From assembly GCA_905234765.1 (NCBI GenBank), contig CAJOIF010000010.1, positions 1-64,000 on the forward strand: DNA of 64,000 nt, in the 5' to 3' direction. Made by a program: the position numbers and the translations under genes. The notes under the pieces are model-generated. The model had not been told where the DNA came from and made no database searches. It saw nothing but the letters and a program-made list of their open reading frames with translations. Below are positions 52,950 to 62,356 of the stretch, piece by piece; position 1 is the stretch's first letter; every line of letters begins with the position of its first letter. The DNA comes from an uncultured Bacteroidales bacterium (lineage in GTDB: Bacteria > Bacteroidota > Bacteroidia > Bacteroidales > F082).

Positions 52950-54172
52950 GCTTTCTTCTCCTTGGCTTTTTTGAAAAGATACCAGACAAAGGCCACCAGT
53001 GCCACTATGTATACCAACCAATACAATCCCGTTTGAGCATAGTTGATGCTGTCGAGACGGCCATCAACCATATCGGCAGACGAATGCCTCGTGACGGGAT
53101 TCAAATACAGGAAATGCCTGCCGTTCAAGTCGATACGGGTGCGGACGTAAGTATCTTCAGGTTGGATGACATAATAAGCCGTACCAACATTTTCCATGGT
53201 TTTCAGCACCTTTCCGTCCTGTCCGATAAACTTCACCTCACGCATGAGTTCGGCTGAAGTCTCAATGATCAAAGTATCGCCAACCAATTGGGCCCGAGTG
53301 AGATAATCTAACGTCCTAGCATCATCTGCCTTTTGCGCAAGGGTCAGTGGATAATAATACCAGTTGTCAAACTCCACAGCATAACACAGGCCTTTATCCA
53401 AAGCATCGTAAACGTGTTCTGGGGCAAGGTCGGGCGTGTTGACCATGGTCAGGTAACGGCACACCTCATGCTCGTTTTTAATGTTGTGCGTGTCATCGTC
53501 GCCAAGCGCATACACGCGATGCCCGTTGGAAAGAGCCATGTCCCAATGTTCAATGGCATTGCCGTATGGATTGACCACCTCAAGCAAACGATAATTGCTC
53601 AATAGCTTCATGTCGCTCACCTTATAACCCTTGGTGAATGAAGCATGGGCAGGCATGACGAAACGGCAACGCTCGCCCAACTTGTTGAGCATATATTGCT
53701 TCATGTTGAGATTCTGGACAAAAGGAAAATCAATCCAGAACACTTTCTCAGCCCCGATGCAGATTTGGTGCGTCTTGCGGATGAGACCGTAGCCATGTTC
53801 GTAGGCTGGGATATAGTCCTCTCTATCCGCACCATGCTCATTGATGCCCATATAATCGGAAATCCCGAAATGGTCATAGCCCAATACCGTGTATACGCTG
53901 TCGATGGTGCGTTCGGCACTCTTTCGGCCATTGGTCAGGCCGAAATATTTGCGCGAGTGACAATGGAAATGGTACTTCTTCCATTGGTCGGGGTTCATGT
54001 CCTGGTAAGGGTTGTAGAGGTATTCGCCGCTGAAGGGTTTCGGCTCCTTGAAACTATAGGTAGGCACGGAGAGATATACTGCCAAAACCGTCAATAGCAG
54101 CACGATACCGATGCCAGCCATCACTCTGCCGAAATAGAATCCAAAGCCGTGTTTCTTGTTTTCTTTGCTCAT
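52946..54172 (-). CDS. Membrane-anchored PHP-like metal-dependent hydrolase
   Basis: A 408-residue protein with a transmembrane segment near each end (about 15-36 and 382-400). The extracytoplasmic domain has clustered His/Asp motifs: KYHFHCHSRKYFG, LGYDHFGISDYMGINE, FVMPAHASF and ALGDDDTHN. They match the spacing of the PHP phosphoesterase metal site. It may act on a phosphorylated sugar or lipid in the envelope, fitting the two glycosyltransferase genes that follow it. The ATG at 54172 (MSKENKK) is chosen; the longer frame runs across the promoter. Confidence 0.7.
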   Translation of the reverse strand: MSKENKKHGFGFYFGRVMAGIGIVLLLTVLAVYLSVPTYSFKEPKPFSGEYLYNPYQDMNPDQWKKYHFHCHSRKYFGLTNGRKSAERTIDSVYTVLGYDHFGISDYMGINEHGADREDYIPAYEHGYGLIRKTHQICIGAEKVFWIDFPFVQNLNMKQYMLNKLGERCRFVMPAHASFTKGYKVSDMKLLSNYRLLEVVNPYGNAIEHWDMALSNGHRVYALGDDDTHNIKNEHEVCRYLTMVNTPDLAPEHVYDALDKGLCYAVEFDNWYYYPLTLAQKADDARTLDYLTRAQLVGDTLIIETSAELMREVKFIGQDGKVLKTMENVGTAYYVIQPEDTYVRTRIDLNGRHFLYLNPVTRHSSADMVDGRLDSINYAQTGLYWLVYIVALVAFVWYLFKKAKEKKA

Positions 54173-54180
54173 ACAGGGTG

Positions 54181-54188
54181 CAAAACTA
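54181..54188 (-). promoter_or_regulatory. -7 promoter element of the PHP-GT unit
   Basis: TAGTTTTG on the minus strand followed by CACCC, 8 nt upstream of the ATG at 54172, giving a very short leader. Confidence 0.5.
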
Positions 54189-54213
54189 ACGGAAAAAATG
54201 CTTTTCTCCCTTG

Positions 54214-54239
54214 TACCTTTGAAAAAAAATGTATTTTTG
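54214..54239 (+). promoter_or_regulatory. Two candidate -7 elements for the leader RNA
   Basis: TACCTTTG (54214-54221) and TATTTTTG (54232-54239) lie 18 nt apart on the plus strand, upstream of the structured leader. Either could start the transcript; no clear -33 element was seen for the second. Confidence 0.45.
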
Positions 54240-54245
54240 CACCGA

Positions 54246-54503
54246 TAAAAACACAAACAGTAACCCATAAAACGAAACGAATATGTAAAAAAAAGCGCAG
54301 ATTTGCGTGAAATGAAACGACATAAATAACAGCATTAAAACTGGATTCTTCTCCTTTGAAGTTTGGCGATTTTAAAAAGAAGATATATCAGATTAAAGTC
54401 GGTATGCTCATGTTAAAGCGTGAGACGGACTTATTTCTTGGATATATCGGGTTACGCCAAACACCTAAAGGAGCGGGAAACAAGGAAGTTTCACGCTTTT
54501 TTT
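54246..54503 (+). ncRNA. Candidate structured leader RNA with competing terminator stem
   Basis: GTTTGGCG (54361-54368) pairs with CGCCAAAC (54455-54462), and GATATATC (54382-54389) with GATATATC (54441-54448). Inside their loop, AAAGCGTGAGAC (54415-54426) can pair with GTTTCACGCTTT (54488-54499), which runs into seven T and so makes a terminator and a pseudoknot. An earlier GCGTGAAA (54305-54312) can compete for the same strand. The OmpH-like gene starts 60 nt after the T run with no other promoter seen. The 5' end is inferred. It could be an attenuator, riboswitch or independent small RNA. Confidence 0.5.
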
Positions 54504-54562
54504 GTGCTTGTTTGGAAATAGGAACTAGTTAATCAAACAAGTAATAATTAAATCACAAGAAA

Positions 54563-55237
54563 ATGAAAAAGATTGGAATTATCATTCTAACGGCTCTTGC
54601 ACTCATAGGAGGTTGTAAGACAAAAGAAAAGACAGCAAAACCTAACGAAGTAACTACAGTAGTAGACACAATCGCAATTCACGATACGACTGCATTAGTT
54701 TTGGAAAACTTGGCGGGAAACGATACTGGCATCCAAGAGGAGATTCCAATTGATGACGAGTTGGTCATTCAGAATAAAAACAATACTGGAGAGCCTGTTG
54801 TAGCGCATATCAACACAGTTGAAATCTTGGAAGCAATGCCCGAAACCTCCAAAGCGGAACAAGAACTTAATGCCTACTACGAAGAACTAGGACAACAACT
54901 CAATTCCATGGCCGAAGAGTACAGGAAAAAAGTTCAAGAATACGAGGAGCAACAAGATTCTTTGTCCGAATTGATGAAGAAAACCAAACAGAACGAAATC
55001 CTTGACATGCAAAACCGCATTCAAGCATTCCAAGAGAACGCGGATAAGGAATATGCTAACAAACAAGCCTCTCTTTATACGCCAATTAGAGAAAAACTAC
55101 AAAAGGCCATCAGTGCGGTAACGCGCGAACAAGGCTATACCTATATGATGGATATTACTTCGGGTGCTATCGTATATATCGGTGATGATGCCATTGATGC
55201 AACACCGTTGGTGAAGAAAAAACTAGGGTTGAAATAA
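54563..55237 (+). CDS. OmpH/Skp-like lipoprotein
   Basis: A 224-residue lipoprotein (Cys18). After a Thr/Asp/Val-rich linker (about 20-95) the C-terminal 125 residues form an OmpH/Skp domain: a long coiled coil (YYEELGQQLNSMAEEYRKKVQEYEEQQDSLSELMKK to RIQAFQENADKEYANK) followed by LQKAISAVTREQGYTYMMD. Skp-like proteins chaperone outer-membrane proteins; a lipid-anchored version with an N-terminal spacer is unusual. It probably heads an operon with the next two genes (gaps 19 and 4 nt). Confidence 0.8.
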   Translation: MKKIGIIILTALALIGGCKTKEKTAKPNEVTTVVDTIAIHDTTALVLENLAGNDTGIQEEIPIDDELVIQNKNNTGEPVVAHINTVEILEAMPETSKAEQELNAYYEELGQQLNSMAEEYRKKVQEYEEQQDSLSELMKKTKQNEILDMQNRIQAFQENADKEYANKQASLYTPIREKLQKAISAVTREQGYTYMMDITSGAIVYIGDDAIDATPLVKKKLGLK

Positions 55238-55256
55238 CGACTTAAACTGGAATGAG

Positions 55257-56387
55257 ATGAAAAATACAAAATTATTATTGGTCATAGTCTTGTCCTTGTT
55301 CTTTTTGAACGGGGCTTGGGGGCAAGTGTCGCAATGGGAGTTCTACAATAACATCCCAAAATCAAGAAAAATCGAATTACAGTTTAATAACATAGACCTT
55401 GAGCATGGAGGAAAACGCTGTGGTGAAAAAATGAGCTTCGTAATCAACAGTGATTACACCGTCTACTTATCATGTAGTAATGCAAATAAAATGAATCTTG
55501 ATCCTCAAGGAGGTTCTTCTATTGAGTTATACATTTTTGGCAGTGGGATTCTATGTTGGCAATCTGAAAAAATGGTTCTTCAACTAAATATAACTGAAAG
55601 AACGCCAGGAGGTCATTATAAATATCAAACAAGATATGACAAATGGTATTTAGGAAGAGTTGTAGGGACTCAGTGTGATGAATACCGTTACGATTTCCCT
55701 TATACCGATAATAGTTATAGTTATACCTTTGTTTTAGAGTATGGTAAGGATGATAAAGGTAGTTTCATTAAGTTTTTAGGCGATGACATTGTTATAGCAA
55801 CACGAGGTAATGAGAGGATTCTTTATGATTATGGAGTTCAGAATCAAGAGAGAACAAACGCTTTCGAATATTTAACCAAGATAAAGCTCACCAATAAACC
55901 AATAAGATTTATTTCAGAAACAAAAAACGCCAGCGAACTCAATGCTGATAACTCCGATATGTACGGCAAATGGCAATGGAACGATGACAGAAGTGTGATT
56001 TACCTTGCATCGACAACGAAAGACGTTTTTTTGTGTATATGGAATAACGAAGGAAACCTATCATGGGGATTTATAATGGATAAGTTGGCAACAGGCTATA
56101 GAACGGAGACTTCAAGCGGAGCGGAGCTTGCATATTTGATGCTTTCTTTCGATGGTTCGCCAGAACAAAGTTTTTCTTTTGGAAAAATAGAAGATTCCAA
56201 TCAAAACGTTTTTTTGCATGTACAATATGATCGTTTCAAGGGCACTATAAAGCAAGATGCTTCCATCTTGAGCCAAATCAAGGATAAAGGCACTTTGGTT
56301 TTAAGCTACAAACAAAGTGGCTCATCAAAAACAGCAATGTTCCAATTAGAAGGCTTGGAGGCCATCTATAATGCGATAACACAATAA
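55257..56387 (+). CDS. Secreted protein of unknown function
   Basis: A 376-residue protein with a signal peptide (NGAWGQ near residue 23). No family recognised. It is rich in aromatic and charged beta-type segments, for example IELYIFGSGILCWQSEKMVLQLNI near residue 95 and YSYTFVLEYGKDDKGSFIKFLGDD near 165. The second half (about 230-376) has MYGKWQWNDDRSVIYL and LSFDGSPEQSFSFGKIEDS, suggesting a second beta domain. AT-rich. Translated in an apparent operon between the OmpH-like lipoprotein and the CsgG fusion. Confidence 0.7.
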   Translation: MKNTKLLLVIVLSLFFLNGAWGQVSQWEFYNNIPKSRKIELQFNNIDLEHGGKRCGEKMSFVINSDYTVYLSCSNANKMNLDPQGGSSIELYIFGSGILCWQSEKMVLQLNITERTPGGHYKYQTRYDKWYLGRVVGTQCDEYRYDFPYTDNSYSYTFVLEYGKDDKGSFIKFLGDDIVIATRGNERILYDYGVQNQERTNAFEYLTKIKLTNKPIRFISETKNASELNADNSDMYGKWQWNDDRSVIYLASTTKDVFLCIWNNEGNLSWGFIMDKLATGYRTETSSGAELAYLMLSFDGSPEQSFSFGKIEDSNQNVFLHVQYDRFKGTIKQDASILSQIKDKGTLVLSYKQSGSSKTAMFQLEGLEAIYNAITQ

Positions 56388-56391
56388 AACA

Positions 56392-57531
56392 ATGAAAAGA
56401 AGCAAGTACATTCTATTTGCGTTTCTCTTGTTCACGGTTTGGAATGTTTCGGCACAAAATCGCTTGCGCATCGCTATCCTCAATTTGAATGCAGGAGTTA
56501 GCCGCACCCAATCGCAAGTGGATGGTTTGGCGGATATGCTTTCGGTGGAATTGTTCAATTCGGGTTGTTTCTCCATTGTGGAACGCACACAAGTCAATAA
56601 AGTCATCCGAGAGCAGCATTTTCAAATGTCGGAATTATCGGATGCCCAAAGACAGAAAATCGGTGGCATATTGAAAGTAGATGCCGTCGTCACGGGAACC
56701 ATCAACTTCATCTCCAGAGATACTCGCTATGGCTCCGATCATTTCACAAAATACGATGTCGGCGAATACAATGTGGATATTCGTTTGGTTAGCGTGAACA
56801 CGGGAGAGTTGCTTTCCGTGGCTGGTGGTGAGCAGAAGGGTGGCACTGAACGCGAACTGATGCGCCATGTGGCCATGCAATTAGCCGACAATCTGGAACT
56901 TCCCAATCAGAATGTTGCTGTTGCCTCATCGCCTTATCTGTTGTATGATTACCTCTATGTCTATCCTGAGGATTTGGGCGTTTTCACTTCTGCACCAACA
57001 TCGTTAATCCAAGCTACAAATAAGAATAGTGCATACGGCTACAACGATTGGCGTTTGCCGACTCAAGAAGAATTGGACGCTCTTAATTCCAACAGGAAAT
57101 TGTTAAGGATGAACGGAAGGGACGCGTACGCTCATGCCAACAGTTGGCGTTATGGAGCGAGTGAGTTTAGTGTACGCTTGGTGCGGACAGCGGTTCTTGT
57201 GCAACAACCTGCCATTCCACAAGGCAGCCCATATTTTGAGAACACAACATGCAATTTGGGAAGGATTAATGTGTTGTCGGGCTCGGCACGAGGACAATTT
57301 GTCTTGCAAAATCCAACCAGCAACAACGTGTATATCCAAAATGTCACCAACACAAGTTCAGCGTTAACTGTGGATTATACATCAGGAGCTATACGCCCTG
57401 GTGAAGCGGGTTATGTGGTTGTGTTATATAACCCCAATGGCAGGCAAGGGATGAGCATAAGCAACTCAATAAAAGTCACATTAAGTGATGGTCAGCAGAT
57501 AACATTGAATGTCAAAGGCTTCGTCGAATAG
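56392..57531 (+). CDS. CsgG-like / DUF1566-like / DUF1573-like fusion protein
   Basis: A 379-residue secreted protein with a signal peptide ending SAQ (22). Residues about 24-175 match the CsgG/HfaB-type fold (LRIAILNLNAG, DMLSVELFNSGCFSIVERTQVNKVIREQ, LKVDAVVTGTINF). Residues about 185-265 have a DUF1566/FISUMP-like segment (NDWRLPTQEELDAL, FSVRLVR). Residues about 280-379 look like a DUF1573 domain (LGRINVLSGSARGQFVLQN, IRPGEAGYVVVLYNP). CsgG domains form outer-membrane export pores or bind envelope partners; this one lacks the lipobox of CsgG. It is last in the operon; the terminator begins inside its final codons. Confidence 0.75.
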   Translation: MKRSKYILFAFLLFTVWNVSAQNRLRIAILNLNAGVSRTQSQVDGLADMLSVELFNSGCFSIVERTQVNKVIREQHFQMSELSDAQRQKIGGILKVDAVVTGTINFISRDTRYGSDHFTKYDVGEYNVDIRLVSVNTGELLSVAGGEQKGGTERELMRHVAMQLADNLELPNQNVAVASSPYLLYDYLYVYPEDLGVFTSAPTSLIQATNKNSAYGYNDWRLPTQEELDALNSNRKLLRMNGRDAYAHANSWRYGASEFSVRLVRTAVLVQQPAIPQGSPYFENTTCNLGRINVLSGSARGQFVLQNPTSNNVYIQNVTNTSSALTVDYTSGAIRPGEAGYVVVLYNPNGRQGMSISNSIKVTLSDGQQITLNVKGFVE

Positions 57532-57545
57532 GCGAAGCCTTTTTT
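57514..57545 (+). terminator. Terminator overlapping the gene end
   Basis: AAAGGCTTCG (57514-57523) and CGAAGCCTTT (57533-57542) form a 10-bp stem with a T run. The stop codon TAG lies in the loop, so the last codons of the CsgG fusion encode the left arm. Confidence 0.9.
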
Positions 57546-57615
57546 CTATCCATTTTATGTACCCCAATCCTTCCACGACACATAATCAATACCGTTGATA
57601 ATGCAGGAAAATAGT

Positions 57616-57654
57616 AAAAATCTAAAGTTTTAAACATAAAAAATCTAAAGTTTT
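57616..57654. repeat. Two direct copies of a 16-mer
   Basis: AAAAATCTAAAGTTTT occurs at 57616-57631 and 57639-57654, a 23-nt period, in a very AT-rich gap (57546-57805) where no gene was found. It could be a binding site pair for the suf promoter about 150 nt downstream, or chance in an AT-rich region. Confidence 0.5.
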
Positions 57655-57805
57655 GAAATCATGTATTTTTTATAATATTGTATATCAATTATTTATTTTA
57701 TATTTTGTATAATTTGAGAAACAATCAAAGTATCATTGTTTTGCCATCAAATTTCGACCATTTGAAAAATTGTCGCACAATGACCTTCCACACCGCTTTA
57801 TTTCT

Positions 57806-57813
57806 TATCTTTG
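57806..57813 (+). promoter_or_regulatory. -7 promoter element of the suf operon
   Basis: TATCTTTG followed by CAGCC, 127 nt upstream of sufB; the long leader contains a GGGAC palindrome. Confidence 0.65.
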
Positions 57814-57847
57814 CAGCCTAATTTGAAATCATTCTTAATAAGATAAG

Positions 57848-57926
57848 GACGCGGGACGAATTGACTACGGGACTGCGAGACGAATTAGGTTATCCCGTAG
57901 TCCCGAAGTCTCGAAGTCCCGAAGTC
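57848..57926. repeat. GGGAC-heptad palindromic element, copy 2
   Basis: GACGCGGGAC opens the element as in copy 1 at 37897. GACTACGGGA and TCCCGTAGTC form a perfect inverted repeat, and the right side repeats GAAGTC three times. It lies in the sufB leader, ending 14 nt before the ATG. Confidence 0.75.
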
Positions 57927-57940
57927 AAAAAAGCAGAATC

Positions 57941-59392
57941 ATGGATAAAAATCCTAACGAAAATATCATCAGCGAGGTCACAAATAAAGACTACGAATAT
58001 GGTTTCGTGACCGACATTGAGACCGATTTCGTGCCGAAAGGCCTGAATGAAGACATCATCCGCTTGATTTCCAAGAAAAAAGAGGAACCCGAGTGGCTGT
58101 TGGAGTTTCGCCTGAAGGCCTTCCGCCACTGGCAGACGCTGAAACAACCCAACTGGGCGCATCTCGACATCCCCGAAATCAACTACCAAGACATTATCTA
58201 TTACGCCGCACCGCGCAAAAGGCAGCAGAAGCAGAGCCTTGACGAGGTCGACCCAGAGCTGTTAGCCACCTTCGACAAACTCGGCATCTCGCTCGACGAA
58301 CAGAAGAAACTCTCGGGCGTGGCCGTCGACGCCGTCATGGACTCGACCTCGGTGAAGACGACCTTCCAAGAGACGCTCTCGAAGCACGGTGTTATCTTCA
58401 TGTCGTTCAGCGAGGCGGTCAAGCAACACCCCGACTTGGTAAAGAAATACCTCGGCAAGGTAGTGCCCTATACCGACAACTTCTTTGCCGCGCTCAATTC
58501 GGCAGTCTTCAGCGATGGCTCATTCTGCTACATCCCGAAAGGTGTGCGTTGCCCCTTGGAGTTATCCACCTACTTTCGCATCAACGCGGCGAACACGGGC
58601 CAGTTTGAGCGTACACTCATCGTGGCCGATGAAGGCGCGTATGTGAGCTACATGGAAGGCTGCACCGCACCACAACGTGATGAGAACCAACTGCATGCGG
58701 CCATCGTTGAGATTATCGCCGAGACCGATGCTGAGGTAAAGTACAGCACGGTACAAAACTGGTATCCTGGCGACAAGGAAGGCCGTGGTGGCGTGTATAA
58801 CCTCGTCACCAAGCGTGGTCTCTGTCGCGGTGACCGCTCCAAAATCTCTTGGACGCAGGTCGAGACGGGCTCGGCCATCACGTGGAAATACCCGGGCTGT
58901 GTGCTGCTGGGCGACAATTCCGTGGGCGAGTTCTACTCCGTCGCCGTCACCAACAACTACCAGCAAGCCGACACGGGTACGAAAATGATCCACCTGGGCA
59001 AGAACACCCGCAGCACCATCATCTCGAAGGGCATCTCCGCAGGCCACAGCCAAAACGGCTACCGTGGCTTGGTGAGGGTGGCGGCCAAAGCCGAAAACGC
59101 CCGTAACTATTCGCAATGCGACTCGTTGCTCCTTGGCGACAAATGCGGTGCCCATACCTGGCCTTACGTCGAATGTGGCAACGAGTCGAGCATCCTCGAA
59201 CACGAAGCCACCACTTCAAAAATCTCCGAAGACCAGCTGTTCTATTGCCAGCAGCGCGGCATCCCAACGGAGAAGGCCATCGGCTTGATTGTCAACGGTT
59301 ATGCCAAGGATGTGCTGAACAAACTGCCGATGGAATTTGCGGTTGAGGCGCAGAAATTATTGTCCATTACATTGGAAGGCAGCGTAGGATGA
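57941..59392 (+). CDS. sufB: Fe-S cluster assembly scaffold SufB
   Basis: SufB is the scaffold on which the SUF system builds Fe-S clusters, with SufC and SufD. The 483-residue protein has full family length and the core beta-helix motifs [72 protein letters not shown] stretch and C-terminal [23 protein letters not shown]. It overlaps the next gene as ATGA, yet that gene is a membrane glycosyltransferase rather than sufC. Confidence 0.96.
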   Translation: MDKNPNENIISEVTNKDYEYGFVTDIETDFVPKGLNEDIIRLISKKKEEPEWLLEFRLKAFRHWQTLKQPNWAHLDIPEINYQDIIYYAAPRKRQQKQSLDEVDPELLATFDKLGISLDEQKKLSGVAVDAVMDSTSVKTTFQETLSKHGVIFMSFSEAVKQHPDLVKKYLGKVVPYTDNFFAALNSAVFSDGSFCYIPKGVRCPLELSTYFRINAANTGQFERTLIVADEGAYVSYMEGCTAPQRDENQLHAAIVEIIAETDAEVKYSTVQNWYPGDKEGRGGVYNLVTKRGLCRGDRSKISWTQVETGSAITWKYPGCVLLGDNSVGEFYSVAVTNNYQQADTGTKMIHLGKNTRSTIISKGISAGHSQNGYRGLVRVAAKAENARNYSQCDSLLLGDKCGAHTWPYVECGNESSILEHEATTSKISEDQLFYCQQRGIPTEKAIGLIVNGYAKDVLNKLPMEFAVEAQKLLSITLEGSVG

Positions 59393-60762
59393 CTTCTATC
59401 CGGTCAAATAACACGCCTTTCTGGTTGTTTCTCATCGGATTGTTCCTCATTCTGGTGAGCAACAGCCTATTGACTGAAGGCATGTTCCTTGACGGTGTGA
59501 CCTACGCATGCATCTCGCGCAATATGGCTTGTGGCATGGGTTCCTTCTGGTACCCGCACTACACCCAAACGATCGGTGCTGTATTTCATTCCCATCCGCC
59601 TTTGGCTTTTGGAATGGAAGCTCTGTTTTTTAGCGCTCTGGGCGACCATTGGTGGGTTGAGAAAGCCTATTCCCTACTGACCTTTCTCCTCACTGCCTTG
59701 CTGATAGCCCTGATTTGGAAACGGACCACCAACCAATTCCGCATCGCTTGGTTGCCATTGTTGTTCTGGCTTGCCATCCCATTGGTCACATGGAGTGCCA
59801 CCAACAACATGCTTGAGAACACGATGACGGTCTTTGTGGTGCTTTCGGTCTATCTGATGATCGTCAGTTATCAGCGGAACAATAAAATCTGGCTGTTTTT
59901 ATCGGCGGTTTCCTTGTTCCTGGCCTTCCTATCAAAAGGATTTACGGGGCTCTTCCCATTAGTATTCCCCATCCTCTACTGCCTCTTCGACGACAAGCAC
60001 CGTTGGATTCAGGGTCCCATCGATACCTTATTATTAATAGTCACCATAGCCGTTTTATCAGGCGTGATGTTTTTGGCGTTCACGCCATCTTTGCCCTATT
60101 TGAAGGAATACGTTCTTGTTCAAGTGCTGGGCACTGGTTTGCATGAGGCAACCTCTCCAACCCGTTTTTCCATTCTTCTTGACTGGCTGGAACAAATGAT
60201 CATCCCGCTTGCAGTCATCGTCATCCTGCTTGTTATCAATAAATTTGCTTCAAAAAAAACCGTCCAAGTATTCGAGTTTCCTCCCGACAAAAAACGCTTC
60301 TTCCTTTTCCTGATTCTTGGCCTGACAGGAGTATTACCCATCATGGTCAGCGTGAAACAGCGGGATTTTTACATGCTCGCGGCATTGCCTTTCTTCGCCT
60401 TGGCTTTGGGACATCTCTCCATTTCAATAGTAAATACTATGTTACTGGAAATCAATCAGAAGGTAAGAAAATGGATGCTTTTTTGCGCAAGTGGGATCCT
60501 ATTGTTGGGTATCGCAATGAATCTATGTCGCATCGGAAAATACGACCGCGATGAAGCACTGATTGAAGAGGTGAAACAGCGTATTGCGGAAGCAGAGGGC
60601 AAAGACATTATTGAAATACCGACTGAAGAATTCACACAATGGGCTAAACATGCGTATTATATGCGATATGGTAAAATCAGCCTGCGCCCGACCGAACAAA
60701 TTATTGGGTCACATAAGGCAATCATAGGACAGACACAAGGGTCTGCCCCAATAAATGAATAA
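59389..60762 (+). CDS. GT-C membrane glycosyltransferase inserted in the suf operon
   Basis: A 457-residue protein with about ten hydrophobic segments. The first loop has an acidic motif ([22 protein letters not shown]) followed by [16 protein letters not shown], the arrangement of GT39/ArnT-like polyprenyl-phosphate-sugar transferases. The C-terminal soluble tail is short. It overlaps sufB by 4 nt and is followed by sufC after 17 nt, so it is translated with the suf genes although a link to Fe-S assembly is not obvious. It is less GC-rich than sufB and sufC. Confidence 0.82.
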   Translation: MTSIRSNNTPFWLFLIGLFLILVSNSLLTEGMFLDGVTYACISRNMACGMGSFWYPHYTQTIGAVFHSHPPLAFGMEALFFSALGDHWWVEKAYSLLTFLLTALLIALIWKRTTNQFRIAWLPLLFWLAIPLVTWSATNNMLENTMTVFVVLSVYLMIVSYQRNNKIWLFLSAVSLFLAFLSKGFTGLFPLVFPILYCLFDDKHRWIQGPIDTLLLIVTIAVLSGVMFLAFTPSLPYLKEYVLVQVLGTGLHEATSPTRFSILLDWLEQMIIPLAVIVILLVINKFASKKTVQVFEFPPDKKRFFLFLILGLTGVLPIMVSVKQRDFYMLAALPFFALALGHLSISIVNTMLLEINQKVRKWMLFCASGILLLGIAMNLCRIGKYDRDEALIEEVKQRIAEAEGKDIIEIPTEEFTQWAKHAYYMRYGKISLRPTEQIIGSHKAIIGQTQGSAPINE

Positions 60763-60779
60763 TTAAAAATTGATATAAT

Positions 60780-61526
<747 letters not shown>

Positions 61527-61528
61527 TT

Positions 61529-62356
61529 ATGGACAACCAACTTATCATAGCCGCCAACCAAAGCCGCGAAATCATTGAGTATGACGATGACACCCACCTG
61601 TCGGCTGAGCCGAAGGTCTCCGAGATCGTCCTCAACGAGAACTCCAGCCTTGAGTTGTACGTGCTGCAGAATGTGAGCAACGAGGCCTCCATCCAGCGGG
61701 AGTTCAAGGTCAAGCAACTGGCCGACAGCCGCCTGAAGATTGTGGTCATCACCTTCAACGGCGGCGACATTCGTAACACCTATCGTGTGGACTTGGACGG
61801 TGAAGGTGCTGAGACCCAGGTGCATGGGTTGTACCTCATCGACAAGGCCCAGCACGTGGAGAACTACCTGAAGGTGAACCACAACGTGCCACATTGCACG
61901 AGCAATGAGAAATTCAAGGGTGTCATCGATGACTCAGCCTCAGCGGTATTCAATGGCCATGTATATGTGGCACCCAACGCGCAGAAGACCGATGCCCACC
62001 AAAACAACAGCAACATCATCCTCACTCCTACCGCCAAAATCAACAGCCAACCGTTCTTGGAGATTTATGCCGACGATGTGAAATGCTCGCATGGCACCTC
62101 CACGGGCCAACTTGACCAAGAGGCCATGTTCTACATGCGCCAACGCGGTATCAGCAAAGCCAACGCAAGGATTTTGCTCATGTACGCTTTCGCTGCAGAA
62201 GTCAGCAACCACATCGGAAACGAGATGCTACACGAACACATTGACGACATGATCAAACGCCGTCTGCGCGGTGAACTGTCGAGCTGCGAGAACTGCGTCT
62301 TGCGTTGCAGCCATCCGAAGGATTACAATTTTGACATTGATTATTCGAAGATATGA
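61529..62356 (+). CDS. sufD: Fe-S cluster assembly protein SufD, short form
   Basis: SufD partners SufB in the scaffold complex. The product from the ATG at 61529 has 275 residues, far shorter than the usual 400 or more: the N-terminal helical region is missing and the protein begins at the beta-helix core (SLELYVLQNVSNEASIQREF, VNHNVPHCTSNEKFKGVID). It keeps the C-terminal signature EIYADDVKCSHGTSTGQLDQEAMFYMRQRGI. The gene follows sufC directly, so no upstream fragment has been lost by frameshift. It overlaps sufS as ATGA. Confidence 0.92.
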   Translation: MDNQLIIAANQSREIIEYDDDTHLSAEPKVSEIVLNENSSLELYVLQNVSNEASIQREFKVKQLADSRLKIVVITFNGGDIRNTYRVDLDGEGAETQVHGLYLIDKAQHVENYLKVNHNVPHCTSNEKFKGVIDDSASAVFNGHVYVAPNAQKTDAHQNNSNIILTPTAKINSQPFLEIYADDVKCSHGTSTGQLDQEAMFYMRQRGISKANARILLMYAFAAEVSNHIGNEMLHEHIDDMIKRRLRGELSSCENCVLRCSHPKDYNFDIDYSKI

